In this document: piece by piece, positions 34,740 through 43,073 of the stretch | Numbering within the stretch: position 1 is the first letter of the stretch | Layout: each line of letters starts with the position of its first letter | From: Pseudomonadota bacterium | GTDB lineage: Bacteria; Pseudomonadota; Alphaproteobacteria; Sphingomonadales; Sphingomonadaceae | DNA: 64,000 nt | Assembly (NCBI GenBank): GCA_023458055.1 | Contig: JAEXAW010000022.1 | Span: 43,658-107,657, forward strand | Direction of reading: 5' to 3' | Translations under genes and position numbers: made by a program | Notes under the pieces: model-generated | Told to the model about the DNA's origin: nothing | Databases searched by the model: none | What the model saw: only the letters and a program-made list of their open reading frames with translations

Positions 34740-35957
34740 TCATGCCTCGAACAGGACTTGCGTACCAGGCTTGACCATCATCGCAAGCCGCGCTGCATCC
34801 CAGTTGGTGAGGCGCACACAGCCGTGGCTTTCCGCCCGGCCAATGGTTTCCGGCGCTGGCGTGCCGTGGATGCCATAATGCGGCTTGTTGATATCAATCC
34901 ACACCACGCCAACCGGGCTATTGGGCCCTGCCGGCATCTTAACCTTGGGCTTGTTGCTATCGACGTCCCAGAAAAGCTCAGGATTATAATTGAAGGTCGG
35001 ATTATGGGCGATGCCGGTCACCTTCCATTCCCCGAGCGGCAGCGGATCATGCTGTGATCCCATCGTTGCGGTGAATTGAACCAGCATTTTGCCCGACGCA
35101 TCATAAGCGCGGAGCGTGCCTTTGGATTTGGAAACGACAATTTTTGCGGCCTCGGGCTGCGCGGTCGCGACGCCGAGATGCGCCAGCGTCTGTTTCCAGC
35201 CTGCATCCATCCCTTCGACCGCGGTCACCGCATCGCCGCCAATATTGGGCACGCGAATCTGTTGCCCGGCGGCGAGCGTCAATTGCTGAGGCTTTGCCGT
35301 ATCCACCTTGTCGGCAGGCGGCGTGACCTTTTCAACCGGCTTGCCTTCCGCGCGCTCATTGTGCGGCGGCGGCGTGGTCGGCACAGTAGCGCCAAGGCCG
35401 GGATTGAGTTCGGCCAGCGCTGCAGGCGTCGTGTGGAACCGCTCGGCGAGTGCTTCCATCGCATTTTCATAAGCGAGCGCGGGCAGTTTGCCCTTGGCTT
35501 CGGCATCCGCCGGAATGGTCACGAATTGCTGGTCAAGAAATTCCTGCGGGATCGTCACCATGCGCGTAGCGGGGAGATTTTTCTGTTTGAGGATGGCCGC
35601 AGTCGTCGCTTCATCAAGCTTGCCCGATTGCGGGAGGTTATTGGCCTCCTGAAACCCCTTGATCGCATTGACGGTCGACATGCCCATCTTGTCGTCAATC
35701 ACCCCCGGCGCAAAGCCGAGGCGATCGAGGAGCACCTGCGCCTGCATGGTCGGGCGTTGTTTGTCCTCGGCCTCGCTCGCCGCCACATCGTCATGCGAGG
35801 CGAAGGCCTGCTCGCTGCTGGTGACCGCGGGAGCTGCCTTTGCTGCCGCTTCGCTTTTTTGTTCAGGGGTGCCAGGCGCGGCAAAATTGCACCCGCCAAC
35901 AACCAGCGCCGACAGCGCCGCACCCACCAGCATCGAATGACGAAAAGCGTTTTTCAT
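34740..35957 (-). CDS. L,D-transpeptidase with peptidoglycan-binding domain, lipoprotein
   Basis: A 405-residue envelope enzyme making 3-3 crosslinks or attaching proteins to peptidoglycan. The signal ends in a lipobox-like VVGGC near residue 23, suggesting a lipid-anchored protein. A PGB-1 domain lies near 70-110 (VLLDRLGFAPGVIDDKMG), and the YkuD catalytic domain ends the protein with GIHGTPAPETIGRAESHGCV followed by RLTNWD, containing the catalytic SHGC cysteine. Start at 35957 is chosen over the TTG at 35963 because GAGGG lies six bases upstream. That ribosome site lies inside a stem predicted in the leader (35957-35993). Confidence 0.92.
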   Translation of the reverse strand: MKNAFRHSMLVGAALSALVVGGCNFAAPGTPEQKSEAAAKAAPAVTSSEQAFASHDDVAASEAEDKQRPTMQAQVLLDRLGFAPGVIDDKMGMSTVNAIKGFQEANNLPQSGKLDEATTAAILKQKNLPATRMVTIPQEFLDQQFVTIPADAEAKGKLPALAYENAMEALAERFHTTPAALAELNPGLGATVPTTPPPHNERAEGKPVEKVTPPADKVDTAKPQQLTLAAGQQIRVPNIGGDAVTAVEGMDAGWKQTLAHLGVATAQPEAAKIVVSKSKGTLRAYDASGKMLVQFTATMGSQHDPLPLGEWKVTGIAHNPTFNYNPELFWDVDSNKPKVKMPAGPNSPVGVVWIDINKPHYGIHGTPAPETIGRAESHGCVRLTNWDAARLAMMVKPGTQVLFEA

Positions 35958-35993
35958 TAGCAACCCTCACTATGTTTGGTTTGAGGTTGCTAA
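35957..35993 (-). promoter_or_regulatory. Leader stem that covers the L,D-transpeptidase ribosome site
   Basis: The inverted repeat TTAGCAACCCTCA (35957-35969) and TGAGGTTGCTAA (35982-35993) forms a 12-base stem with one bulged base and a 12-base loop. On the minus-strand transcript the 3' arm contains the GAGGG ribosome site and touches the first base of the ATG, so folding would block translation initiation. Confidence 0.6.
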
Positions 35994-36023
35994 CGCCTCG
36001 CAGGCCGTTTGGCTCCGGCAGTT

Positions 36024-36716
36024 TTACGTCCCGAGGATATCGGCAAAGGCGCGCACGCCCGCTGCCGCACCTTGCGGATGCTGCCACACCGCCGAGGAAA
36101 CCGCGAGAAAATCAGCGCCTGCCGCGATCAACGGCGGCGCGTTTTGTGGCGTAATCCCGCCTATCGCAACGCAGGGCAATTCGAACAAGGTCGTCCACCA
36201 GCCAAGGATCGACGGATCGGGGCGATGCGTGGTTTCCTTGGTGCTGGTGGGGTAAAAAGCGCCAAACGCGACATAGTCCGCGCCCGCTTCCCCTGCCTCC
36301 ATCGCGAGGTGGCGGCTATCATGGCAGGTAACGCCGATCTGCACGGAAGGGCCGAGCAGGCGGCGCGCTTCCTTGGGGTCGCCATCGCCCTGCCCCAGAT
36401 GGACGCCATCGGCCCCCACTTGCTGCGCCAAATCCATGCGGTCATTGAGGATGAAGGCGACATCATGCTCGCGGCAGATAGGAAGCAAGCTTTGCGCCGC
36501 CGCAACAATCGTTGCATCATCTGCATGCTTGAGCCGCAACTGGAACGCCGCAACAGGTCCCGCCGCCAAGGCCGCAGCCAGCGTCGCGGTAAAATCATCC
36601 GGCAAAGTTTCGGGGCTGATCAGGTAAAGCTGGCACGGAGGCCGGCGATCATCGTGCACAAATTGTTCGGCAAAATCGGGAGCCAGCGCGGCGGGATCAA
36701 AATCATTGTCACTCAT
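36024..36716 (-). CDS. thiE: Thiamine phosphate synthase
   Basis: TIM-barrel enzyme joining HMP-PP and the thiazole phosphate to give thiamine phosphate, about 230 residues. Marks: FQLRLKHADDATIV, AFILNDRMDLAQQVGADGVH with LGQGD, GVTCHDSRHLAMEAGEAGAD, and AIGGITPQNAPPLIAAGADF. The first part reads LYLISPETLPDDF, typical of the class that groups with aldolase genes in sphingomonads. The start at 36716 (MSDNDFDP) is preferred over 36740. It lies 46 bases downstream of fba. I see no TPP riboswitch in that short gap. Confidence 0.9.
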   Translation of the reverse strand: MSDNDFDPAALAPDFAEQFVHDDRRPPCQLYLISPETLPDDFTATLAAALAAGPVAAFQLRLKHADDATIVAAAQSLLPICREHDVAFILNDRMDLAQQVGADGVHLGQGDGDPKEARRLLGPSVQIGVTCHDSRHLAMEAGEAGADYVAFGAFYPTSTKETTHRPDPSILGWWTTLFELPCVAIGGITPQNAPPLIAAGADFLAVSSAVWQHPQGAAAGVRAFADILGT

Positions 36717-36762
36717 GGCGCGGCGATAGCGGCTTCGCATCGCCGCGCCAAGAGAGAGAAGT

Positions 36763-37656
36763 TTATACCTTCACCGTTGAAGCGGTGTAGATTTCGTCAA
36801 TCGCCTGCCCCAGCGAGGTGTTGAATTCATCGTCGCTCATCGGGGCTTTGAGGTCATTGAGCAAGGCGCGGCTGAAGCTCGCAATCATGCCTTTGTTCTT
36901 GGCAAGCTCGGTGCAGGCTTCGGCGCGCGAAAAACCGCCCGACAGCGCAACCAGACGGGCAACGCGGGGATGCGCAACGAGGCTGTCATAAAGCCCGGCC
37001 TTGGCGGGAATCGAAAGCTTGAGCATGACCTTGCCATCGCCCGACATTGCATCGAGCGCCTTGGTCAGTTCTTCGAGCAAAATCTGGTCGCTCTCCGCGC
37101 GGTCGCTGCTCTTGATGTTCACCTCGGGCTCGATGATCGGCACCATGCCGTGCGCAATCACCTGTTGCCCGACTTCAAACTGTTGCTTGACCACAGCCGC
37201 AATGCCTTCGCGGTTGGCGGCGTTGATGACCGAACGCTCCTTGGTCCCGACAACGCCGAGCCCCTTGGCGCGGGTCAACAGCGCGTCGAGGTCCGGCATC
37301 GGCTTCATCATTTGGACGCCGTTCGCTTCGTCCTCCAATCCCTTGTCGATCTTGATGAAGGGGAGAACGCCCTTGTCGAGCAGAGCGGTCGGGGTCGGCT
37401 TACCAGCGACCTGACCGTCCATGGTGCGTTCAAACAGGATCGCGCCCAAAATCTTGCCGCCATCGAAGACCGGCGCGGTGATGATGCGGCTGCGCATATC
37501 ATGGATGAGGCCGAACATTTCTTCCTCGTTCGACCAGGCATTTTCTTCAATGCCATAGCCTTTCAGCGCCTTGGGCGTCGAGCCGCCCGACTGGTCAAGC
37601 GCGGCGATAAAACCCTGTCCGGTGGAGATTTTGGTGAGCGTGGCAGCATCTTGCAT
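36763..37656 (-). CDS. fba: Fructose-bisphosphate aldolase, class I
   Basis: Glycolytic/gluconeogenic aldolase of the Schiff-base type, 297 residues. Visible motifs: GFIAALDQSGGSTPKALKGY at the N-terminus, VLPFIKIDKGLEDEANGVQM with the conserved lysine region, GMVPIIEPEVNI, VMLKLSIPAKAGLY with the Schiff-base lysine candidate, and ALSGGFSRAEAC. The start at 37656 is the usual family start; upstream in-frame sequence is leader. It follows pgk by 121 bases on the same strand as gap and tkt. Confidence 0.93.
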   Translation of the reverse strand: MQDAATLTKISTGQGFIAALDQSGGSTPKALKGYGIEENAWSNEEEMFGLIHDMRSRIITAPVFDGGKILGAILFERTMDGQVAGKPTPTALLDKGVLPFIKIDKGLEDEANGVQMMKPMPDLDALLTRAKGLGVVGTKERSVINAANREGIAAVVKQQFEVGQQVIAHGMVPIIEPEVNIKSSDRAESDQILLEELTKALDAMSGDGKVMLKLSIPAKAGLYDSLVAHPRVARLVALSGGFSRAEACTELAKNKGMIASFSRALLNDLKAPMSDDEFNTSLGQAIDEIYTASTVKV

Positions 37657-37777
37657 GGTAGCAGCAGTCCCTTGTTTGCATACGTATGTTGGATGGATGC
37701 CGAGCCCATAGCCACAGGGGCTGACGGGCGCAACAGCCAGCGCCCGAAACGGGCGGATTTTACCGGAAAAAAAGCGT

Positions 37778-38974
37778 TTACCGCTTGAGCGCTTCGACGC
37801 CAGGCAGCGGTTTGCCTTCCATCCATTCAAGGAACGCGCCGCCTGCGGTCGAAACGAACGTGAAATCATCCGCGACCCCGGCATGGTTGAGCGCGGCAAC
37901 GGTATCGCCCCCGCCCGCAACCGAGACCAGCGAGTCTTCCTTGGTCAGCGCCGCTGCGGTCTTGGCGAGCGCCACGGTGGCCTGGTCAAAGGGCGGGGTT
38001 TCAAACGCACCGAGCGGGCCGTTCCAAACCAAAGTCTTGCAGGTTTTGAGAACATCGGCGAGCGCCTCGACCGCTGCGGGGCCAATATCGAGGATCATCT
38101 CGTCGGCTGCCACTTCATGCACATTGACCACGCGGTTCGGCGCGTTGGGTGCAAATTCTTTCGCGACGACGACATCATAAGGCAGGTGCACCGTGCAGCC
38201 CGCCTTGTCGGCCTCATCAAGAATGGCATTGGCGGTGGCGGTCAAATCATGCTCGCACAGCGACTTGCCCACATTGATCCCGCGCGCGGCGAGGAAGGTA
38301 TTGGCCATGCCCCCCCCGATGATGAGATGGTCGACCTGCTTCACCAGATTATGCAGCACGTCGAGCTTGGTCGAAACCTTCGCCCCGCCGACCACCGCTG
38401 CGACCGGATGCTCGGGATTGCCAAGTGCTTTTTCAAGCGCGTTCAGTTCGCGTTCCATTGCGCGGCCAGCGAAAGCGGGAAGCTTGTGCGCAATGCCTTC
38501 GGTCGATGCGTGCGCGCGGTGCGCGGCTGAGAAAGCGTCGTTGACATAAAGATCGCCGACCGCCGCCATCTCCGCGACCAGCGCCGGATTATTTTCTTCC
38601 TCGCCCGCATAAAAGCGGGTGTTTTCGAGGACCGCAATATCGCCGGGACGTAAGACCGCGACGCCATCATGCGCGCCCTGCCCTGCGCTTTCGGGAATGA
38701 ACATGATGCGGCGGCCTAGGACGTCCTCAATCCCGCCGACCACAAGGCTCAGCGACATATTGGGATTTTTCTGTCCCTTGGGACGTCCGAAATGCGACAG
38801 CAGCAATACAATCGCGCCCTTGTCGGCGAGCTCGAGGATCGTTGGAGCCGAGGCGCGGATGCGCGTATCATCCGCGACCGAGCCATCGTTCATCGGCACG
38901 TTCAGATCAACGCGCACCAGTACGCGTTTGCCTTGGACGTCGCCCATATCGTCGAGGGTTTTGAATGCCGCCAT
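37778..38974 (-). CDS. pgk: Phosphoglycerate kinase
   Basis: Glycolytic kinase transferring phosphate between 1,3-bisphosphoglycerate and ADP, 398 residues. Marks: KRVLVRVDLNVPMNDGSVAD at the N-terminus, LLLSHFGRPKG, ENTRFYAGEEENNP, VVGGAKVSTKLDVL, and the C-terminal SLVSVAGGGDTVAAL and FVSTAGGAFLEWMEGK. It lies between gap (with a hairpin repeat in the gap) and fba. Confidence 0.97.
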   Translation of the reverse strand: MAAFKTLDDMGDVQGKRVLVRVDLNVPMNDGSVADDTRIRASAPTILELADKGAIVLLLSHFGRPKGQKNPNMSLSLVVGGIEDVLGRRIMFIPESAGQGAHDGVAVLRPGDIAVLENTRFYAGEEENNPALVAEMAAVGDLYVNDAFSAAHRAHASTEGIAHKLPAFAGRAMERELNALEKALGNPEHPVAAVVGGAKVSTKLDVLHNLVKQVDHLIIGGGMANTFLAARGINVGKSLCEHDLTATANAILDEADKAGCTVHLPYDVVVAKEFAPNAPNRVVNVHEVAADEMILDIGPAAVEALADVLKTCKTLVWNGPLGAFETPPFDQATVALAKTAAALTKEDSLVSVAGGGDTVAALNHAGVADDFTFVSTAGGAFLEWMEGKPLPGVEALKR

Positions 38975-39012
38975 TTTTTCCGCTCACTCCGAACTGCTTG
39001 ATAAGATTTTCC

Positions 39013-39090
39013 AAAACCCGTTCGTCCCGAGCTTGTCGAAGGGTCGGTTTACACCAACGGCCTCGACAGGCTCAACCCGAACGGGTTTTA
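39013..39090. repeat. Long hairpin repeat between gap and pgk
   Basis: AAAACCCGTTCG at 39013-39024 pairs with CGAACGGGTTTT at 39079-39090, and inside it GAGCTTGTCGA-AGG pairs with CCTCGACAGGCTC. The TTCGTCCCGAGCTTGTCGAAGG-like core is a widespread proteobacterial intergenic repeat. With T residues following the stem on the plus strand and A/T on both sides it could attenuate transcription from gap into pgk. Confidence 0.82.
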
Positions 39091-39103
39091 GGTTATACCG
39101 GTG

Positions 39104-40111
39104 CTAAATCAGCTTACCGATAGCGTGAGCCGTATCAACCATGCGGTTGGAGAAGCCCCACTCATTGTCATACCAGCTGACAACGCGCACCAGCTTGCCT
39201 TCAAGCACCGCAGTTTCGAGGCTGTCGACGGTCGAGCTGGCCGGATTATGGTTGAGGTCAATCGAAACCAGCGGCTCGTCGGTATAAGCAAGAATGCCCT
39301 TGAGCGCGCCTTCCGACGCGGCCTTGAGGATGCCGTTGACTTCCTCGACCGTCGTGTCGCGCTTGGGCGTGAAGGTGAGGTCAACGAGGCTGACATTGGG
39401 TGTCGGCACGCGCACAGCCGAACCATCGAGCTTGCCCTTCAATTCAGGGAGCACTTCGCCCACGGCGCGCGCGGCACCGGTGGTGGTCGGGATGATCGAC
39501 ATGCCGGCGGCACGCGCACGACGCATATCGCTATGCACCTGATCGAGGATCTTCTGGTCGTTGGTGTAGGCGTGGATCGTCGTCATCAGCCCGCGCTCAA
39601 TACCGACGGAATCATTCAGCACCTTCGCCACCGGGGCGAGGCAGTTGGTGGTGCAGCTGGCGTTTGAAACGATGATATCGTCCTTGGTCAGCTTGTCGTC
39701 ATTGACGCCGAACACAACCGTCAGGTCAACGCCCTTGGCCGGAGCGGAAATGAGGACGCGCTTGGCACCGGCATCAAGATGCTTTTGCGCGCTGTCGCGG
39801 TCGGTGAAGAAGCCCGTGCATTCAAGCGCGATATCAATATCATTGGCCTTGTGCGGCAGTTTGGCCGGATCGCGCTCGGCGGTCACATGGATGCGCTTGC
39901 CGTTGATGACAAGATCATTGCCATCGGCGCTGACCTCGCCCGGGAAGGGACCATGGACGCTGTCGCGTTTGAACAACATCGCATTGGCCTTGGCATCGCC
40001 GAGATCGTTGATCGCCACCAGTTCGAGCCCGCAATCCGGACGCTCCAGGATGGCACGCGCGACAAGGCGGCCGATGCGCCCGAAACCATTGATAGCAACT
40101 TTAACAGCCAT
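39104..40111 (-). CDS. gap: Glyceraldehyde-3-phosphate dehydrogenase
   Basis: Glycolytic oxidoreductase, 335 residues. NAD-binding start MAVKVAINGFGRIGRLVAR; catalytic cysteine in SNASCTTNCLAPVAKVLND; then TTGAARAVGEVLPELKGKLD, and the C-terminal WYDNEWGFSNRMVDT. The ATG at 40111 has GGAG eight bases upstream; the in-frame GTG at 40120 is less likely. It follows tkt by 33 bases. Confidence 0.97.
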   Translation of the reverse strand: MAVKVAINGFGRIGRLVARAILERPDCGLELVAINDLGDAKANAMLFKRDSVHGPFPGEVSADGNDLVINGKRIHVTAERDPAKLPHKANDIDIALECTGFFTDRDSAQKHLDAGAKRVLISAPAKGVDLTVVFGVNDDKLTKDDIIVSNASCTTNCLAPVAKVLNDSVGIERGLMTTIHAYTNDQKILDQVHSDMRRARAAGMSIIPTTTGAARAVGEVLPELKGKLDGSAVRVPTPNVSLVDLTFTPKRDTTVEEVNGILKAASEGALKGILAYTDEPLVSIDLNHNPASSTVDSLETAVLEGKLVRVVSWYDNEWGFSNRMVDTAHAIGKLI

Positions 40112-40144
40112 TTTATGCACTCCTGCAAAAGGTAAAAGGAAGGG

Positions 40145-42109
40145 TCAGGACAGGACTTCGCTGATGCGCGCAGCAATCTTGTCTGCGGTCAGTCCGAAAT
40201 GATCATAAAGCGCCTCGATTGGAGCCGAGGCACCGAAGGTGTCGATCCCGAAGCGCAAGCCGTCGCGCCCGGTGTAGCGCTCCCAGCCAAAGGTCGCGCC
40301 AGCTTCGATTGAGGCAATAAGGGTGTCGTGGGGCAACAGATCGTTGCGATAGCCGACATCCTGTGCATCGAACAATTCGGTGCAGGGCATCGAAACCACA
40401 TCTGCGCCAATGCCTTTGGCTTCAAGCTGTTCGCGCACATTCACCGCGATTTCAACTTCCGAACCGGTCGCCACCAGCACCAGCTTGCGCGGGGCTTTCG
40501 CCGCCTTCAGCCTATACGCCCCCTTGGCAGAGAGGTTGTCGCTCGCCTCAAGGCGCAGTTGCGGCAAATTTTGCCGGGTCAGCGCAAGCACGGTCGGCGT
40601 GCTTTCCGATTTGAGCGCCAAGTCCCAGCATTCGGCCGTTTCCACAACATCACACGGGCGCATGACATGGAGGTTGGGCATTGCGCGCAAGCTTTGCAGA
40701 TGCTCGATTGGCTGGTGCGTCGGTCCGTCTTCGCCCAGCCCGATGCTGTCATGCGTCATCACATAGACCACCCGCGCTTCCTGAAGGGCCGAGAGGCGGA
40801 TGGCCGCGCGGCAATAATCCGAGAAGACAAGGAAGGTGCCGCCATAAGGAATGACCCCGCCATGAAGCGCCATCCCGTTCATCGCCGCTGCCATGCCGAA
40901 TTCGCGGATGCCATAATAGATATAGCGCCCGCCATAATTGTCAGCCGTCAGCGGTTCGGTCGATTTGGTCTTGGTGTTATTGGAGCCGGTAAGGTCCGCC
41001 GATCCGCCGATCATCGCCGGGATGGCAGCGGTGGCTTTTTCGAGCGCCATTTCCGAAGCCTTGCGCGTCGCGACCTTTTGCGGGTCGGCAAGCAAGCCTT
41101 CGACATAGGGCTTGAGCCAATCCGTAGCCGGAAGTTGGCCGGTCATGCGCGCTTCAAATTCTTCGCGCTGCGCCGATTTGTCGAGGCGCGCCGACCAGGC
41201 CTGATGTGCATCCTTGCCCTTGGCGCCGATGGCACGCCAGGCATCCAGAATATCCGCCGGAATGTCGAACGGTGCCGCATCCCAGCCCAGCGTATCGCGC
41301 GCCGCGGCGACTTCATCAGGGCCAAGCGGCGAACCATGGGTGGCGGATGTGCCCTGCTTGTGCGGCGCACCGAAACCGATGATGGTCTTGCACGCGACCA
41401 GCGAGGGGCGCGGATCGGTCGCGGCCTCCGCCAGGGCGCGGCGGACATCCTCATGATCGAGGCCATCACAGCTCGTCACATGCCAACCGGTCGCTGCATA
41501 ACGCGCAAGAATATCCTCATTGGTCGAAAGATCGGTCGACCCGTCGATGGTGATATTATTATCGTCCCACAGGACATTCAGCTTGCCGAGCCGCAAATGC
41601 CCCGCAAGACCAATCGCTTCATGGTTGATGCCTTCCATCAGGCAGCCATCCCCGGCAACCACCCAGGTGGCATGATCGACCAGATCATCGCCATAAACCG
41701 CATTCAAATGCCGTTCGGCAATCGCCATGCCGACGGACATGGCCAGCCCCTGCCCCAGCGGGCCGGTGGTGCATTCAACGCCGGCCAGTTCGTAATTTTC
41801 GGGGTGTCCCGCACAGGGGCTGCCAAGCTGGCGGAAGTTGCGGATATCCTCGATCGTCGGCGCGGCATAGCCGGTCAGATAGAGCAGCGAATAAAGCAGC
41901 ATCGAGCCATGCCCGGCCGAGAGTATGAAACGGTCGCGGTCATGCCATTTGGGCGCGCTTGCATCAAATTTGAGAAAATCGGAAAATAGCACAGTCGCAA
42001 CATCGGCCATGCCCATCGGCATGCCCGGATGGCCGCTGTTCGCCGCCTGCACGGCATCCATCGACAAAGCCCTGATGGCATTGGCGAGCGTTCTTTCTGG
42101 CATGGCCAT
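40145..42109 (-). CDS. tkt: Transketolase
   Basis: Thiamine-diphosphate enzyme of the pentose phosphate pathway moving two-carbon units between sugar phosphates, 654 residues. Marks: LSMDAVQAANSGHPGMPMGM, the TPP/Mg motif VVAGDGCLMEGINHEAIGLA to NNITIDGSTDL, FGAPHKQGTSATHGSPLG, and the pyrimidine domain YGIREFGMAAAMNGMALHGG with the catalytic Glu. The frame extends upstream to 42352 but only the part from MAMPERTLANA resembles the family. It leads the tkt-gap-pgk-fba-thiE series on the minus strand and is divergent from the zapA group. Confidence 0.97.
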   Translation of the reverse strand: MAMPERTLANAIRALSMDAVQAANSGHPGMPMGMADVATVLFSDFLKFDASAPKWHDRDRFILSAGHGSMLLYSLLYLTGYAAPTIEDIRNFRQLGSPCAGHPENYELAGVECTTGPLGQGLAMSVGMAIAERHLNAVYGDDLVDHATWVVAGDGCLMEGINHEAIGLAGHLRLGKLNVLWDDNNITIDGSTDLSTNEDILARYAATGWHVTSCDGLDHEDVRRALAEAATDPRPSLVACKTIIGFGAPHKQGTSATHGSPLGPDEVAAARDTLGWDAAPFDIPADILDAWRAIGAKGKDAHQAWSARLDKSAQREEFEARMTGQLPATDWLKPYVEGLLADPQKVATRKASEMALEKATAAIPAMIGGSADLTGSNNTKTKSTEPLTADNYGGRYIYYGIREFGMAAAMNGMALHGGVIPYGGTFLVFSDYCRAAIRLSALQEARVVYVMTHDSIGLGEDGPTHQPIEHLQSLRAMPNLHVMRPCDVVETAECWDLALKSESTPTVLALTRQNLPQLRLEASDNLSAKGAYRLKAAKAPRKLVLVATGSEVEIAVNVREQLEAKGIGADVVSMPCTELFDAQDVGYRNDLLPHDTLIASIEAGATFGWERYTGRDGLRFGIDTFGASAPIEALYDHFGLTADKIAARISEVLS

Positions 42110-42338
42110 GATCAATTCTCTCTGCTGGAACCGGTCGGGTATAACGGCGCGCGAGGCCGATTCGCCCCCGCGCGCATTCCCTTTGCTGTCACAGGCTGCG
42201 CGCGTCAACCGCTGGGCCGGAATTCGTCCATCTCGTGACAGCACGCCCCGAGGGCCATTGGGGCAAACTGTTGAACACCGCCTCAAGGCCGCCCGCGAAA
42301 GCATTGCCAAGCCTATAATTTTTGGTAAACGGGCGGTT

Positions 42339-42539
42339 ATGAATGACGACACGAATATCCGGGCGTTGACGCTTTTGGGCGAGGCGATAACCGGCCTTGA
42401 AAACGCCCTCGCCGAACGGTCGAAGCGCGAGGCGCGTCAAGAGCTTCAAATCGCACGCAAACATGCGGCCTTGCGCGCCGAAGTTACGCAAACATTGAAG
42501 GATATTGATCGGCTGATCGACGAGGTGCAGCATGGGTGA
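42339..42539 (+). CDS. Small coiled-coil protein upstream of zapA
   Basis: A 66-residue protein, MNDDTNIRALTLLGEAITGL followed by a charged helix (LAERSKREARQELQIARKHA) and KDIDRLIDEVQHG. It is all-helical and likely a single coiled coil. Its end overlaps the zapA start by eight bases, implying coupling. Short coiled-coil genes (for example DUF4164) often precede zapA in Alphaproteobacteria, so a role in division-ring assembly is plausible, but the family match is by position and shape only. Confidence 0.72.
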   Translation: MNDDTNIRALTLLGEAITGLENALAERSKREARQELQIARKHAALRAEVTQTLKDIDRLIDEVQHG

Positions 42540-42837
42540 CGTCAAACTCTCCGTTGCCGGGCGCATCTATGACGTATCCTGCGCCGATGGCGATGAAGCC
42601 CATCTGGAAAGCCTCGCCGCGATTGTCGATGAAAAAACCAGCCAGGCGCGGATGGTGGTCGGCGATGTCAACGAAGCGCGCCAGCTATTGTTTGCCGCAA
42701 TTTTCCTTGCCGATGATCTCCAAAATGCAAAGGCCGCGGCCTTGCCGACCGAACCTGCGGCCGACCTGTCGCCGCAGATCATGGCAATCGTCGAGCGCAT
42801 CAACCGCTTGAGCGAAAAAATTGGCACCAGCGGCTGA
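42532..42837 (+). CDS. zapA: Cell division protein ZapA
   Basis: A 101-residue FtsZ-binding protein promoting Z-ring bundling. N-terminal VKLSVAGRIYDVSCADGDEA is the globular ZapA domain and the C-terminal part (DLSPQIMAIVERINRLSEKI) is the coiled coil. It starts inside the end of the upstream small coiled-coil gene and is followed by the 6S RNA promoter, matching the conserved zapA-6S-cyclo-ligase order. Confidence 0.92.
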   Translation: MGDVKLSVAGRIYDVSCADGDEAHLESLAAIVDEKTSQARMVVGDVNEARQLLFAAIFLADDLQNAKAAALPTEPAADLSPQIMAIVERINRLSEKIGTSG

Positions 42838-42855
42838 TCGAAAAAGCGCCCGCTC

Positions 42856-42884
42856 TTGAGAAAAATCTGCATTGTCCATATATC
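42856..42884 (+). promoter_or_regulatory. Sigma-70-type promoter of 6S RNA
   Basis: TTGAGA (42856-42861) and TATATC (42879-42884) are separated by exactly 17 bases. The expected start five to seven bases later matches the 5' base of the 6S closing stem at 42889. Confidence 0.75.
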
Positions 42885-42888
42885 TCTT

Positions 42889-43053
42889 GGTGACGGGTAC
42901 TGCCCGGTGCGCGCTTTAGCGAACATCCCTGAGGCGATATGACATCCAAGGGGGCTGTCCCTATCCGGATCCTGGTCCGGAATATATGGTCCCCACCTGA
43001 CGTTTAGGCGTCAGAGGATATTCCAGCAAACGGCCCATGGCGGTCCCGTCACC
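42889..43053 (+). ncRNA. ssrS: 6S RNA
   Basis: A 165-base RNA between zapA and the 5-formyl-THF cyclo-ligase gene, the conserved site of 6S RNA. The ends pair: GGTGACGGG (42889-42897) with CCCGTCACC (43045-43053). Interior segments such as ATCCCTGAGGC, CAAGGGGGCTGTCCC and GGTCCCCACCTGA give the long hairpin with a central bubble by which 6S RNA mimics an open promoter and binds RNA polymerase in slow growth. Exact ends are inferred from the stem and promoter. Confidence 0.88.
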
Positions 43054-43073
43054 CTCATCCGAAAGGCGTCTTC

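Noticed and set aside
36717..36762. TPP riboswitch upstream of thiE
   Set aside because: The gap to fba is only 46 bases and shows no THI-box-like sequence.
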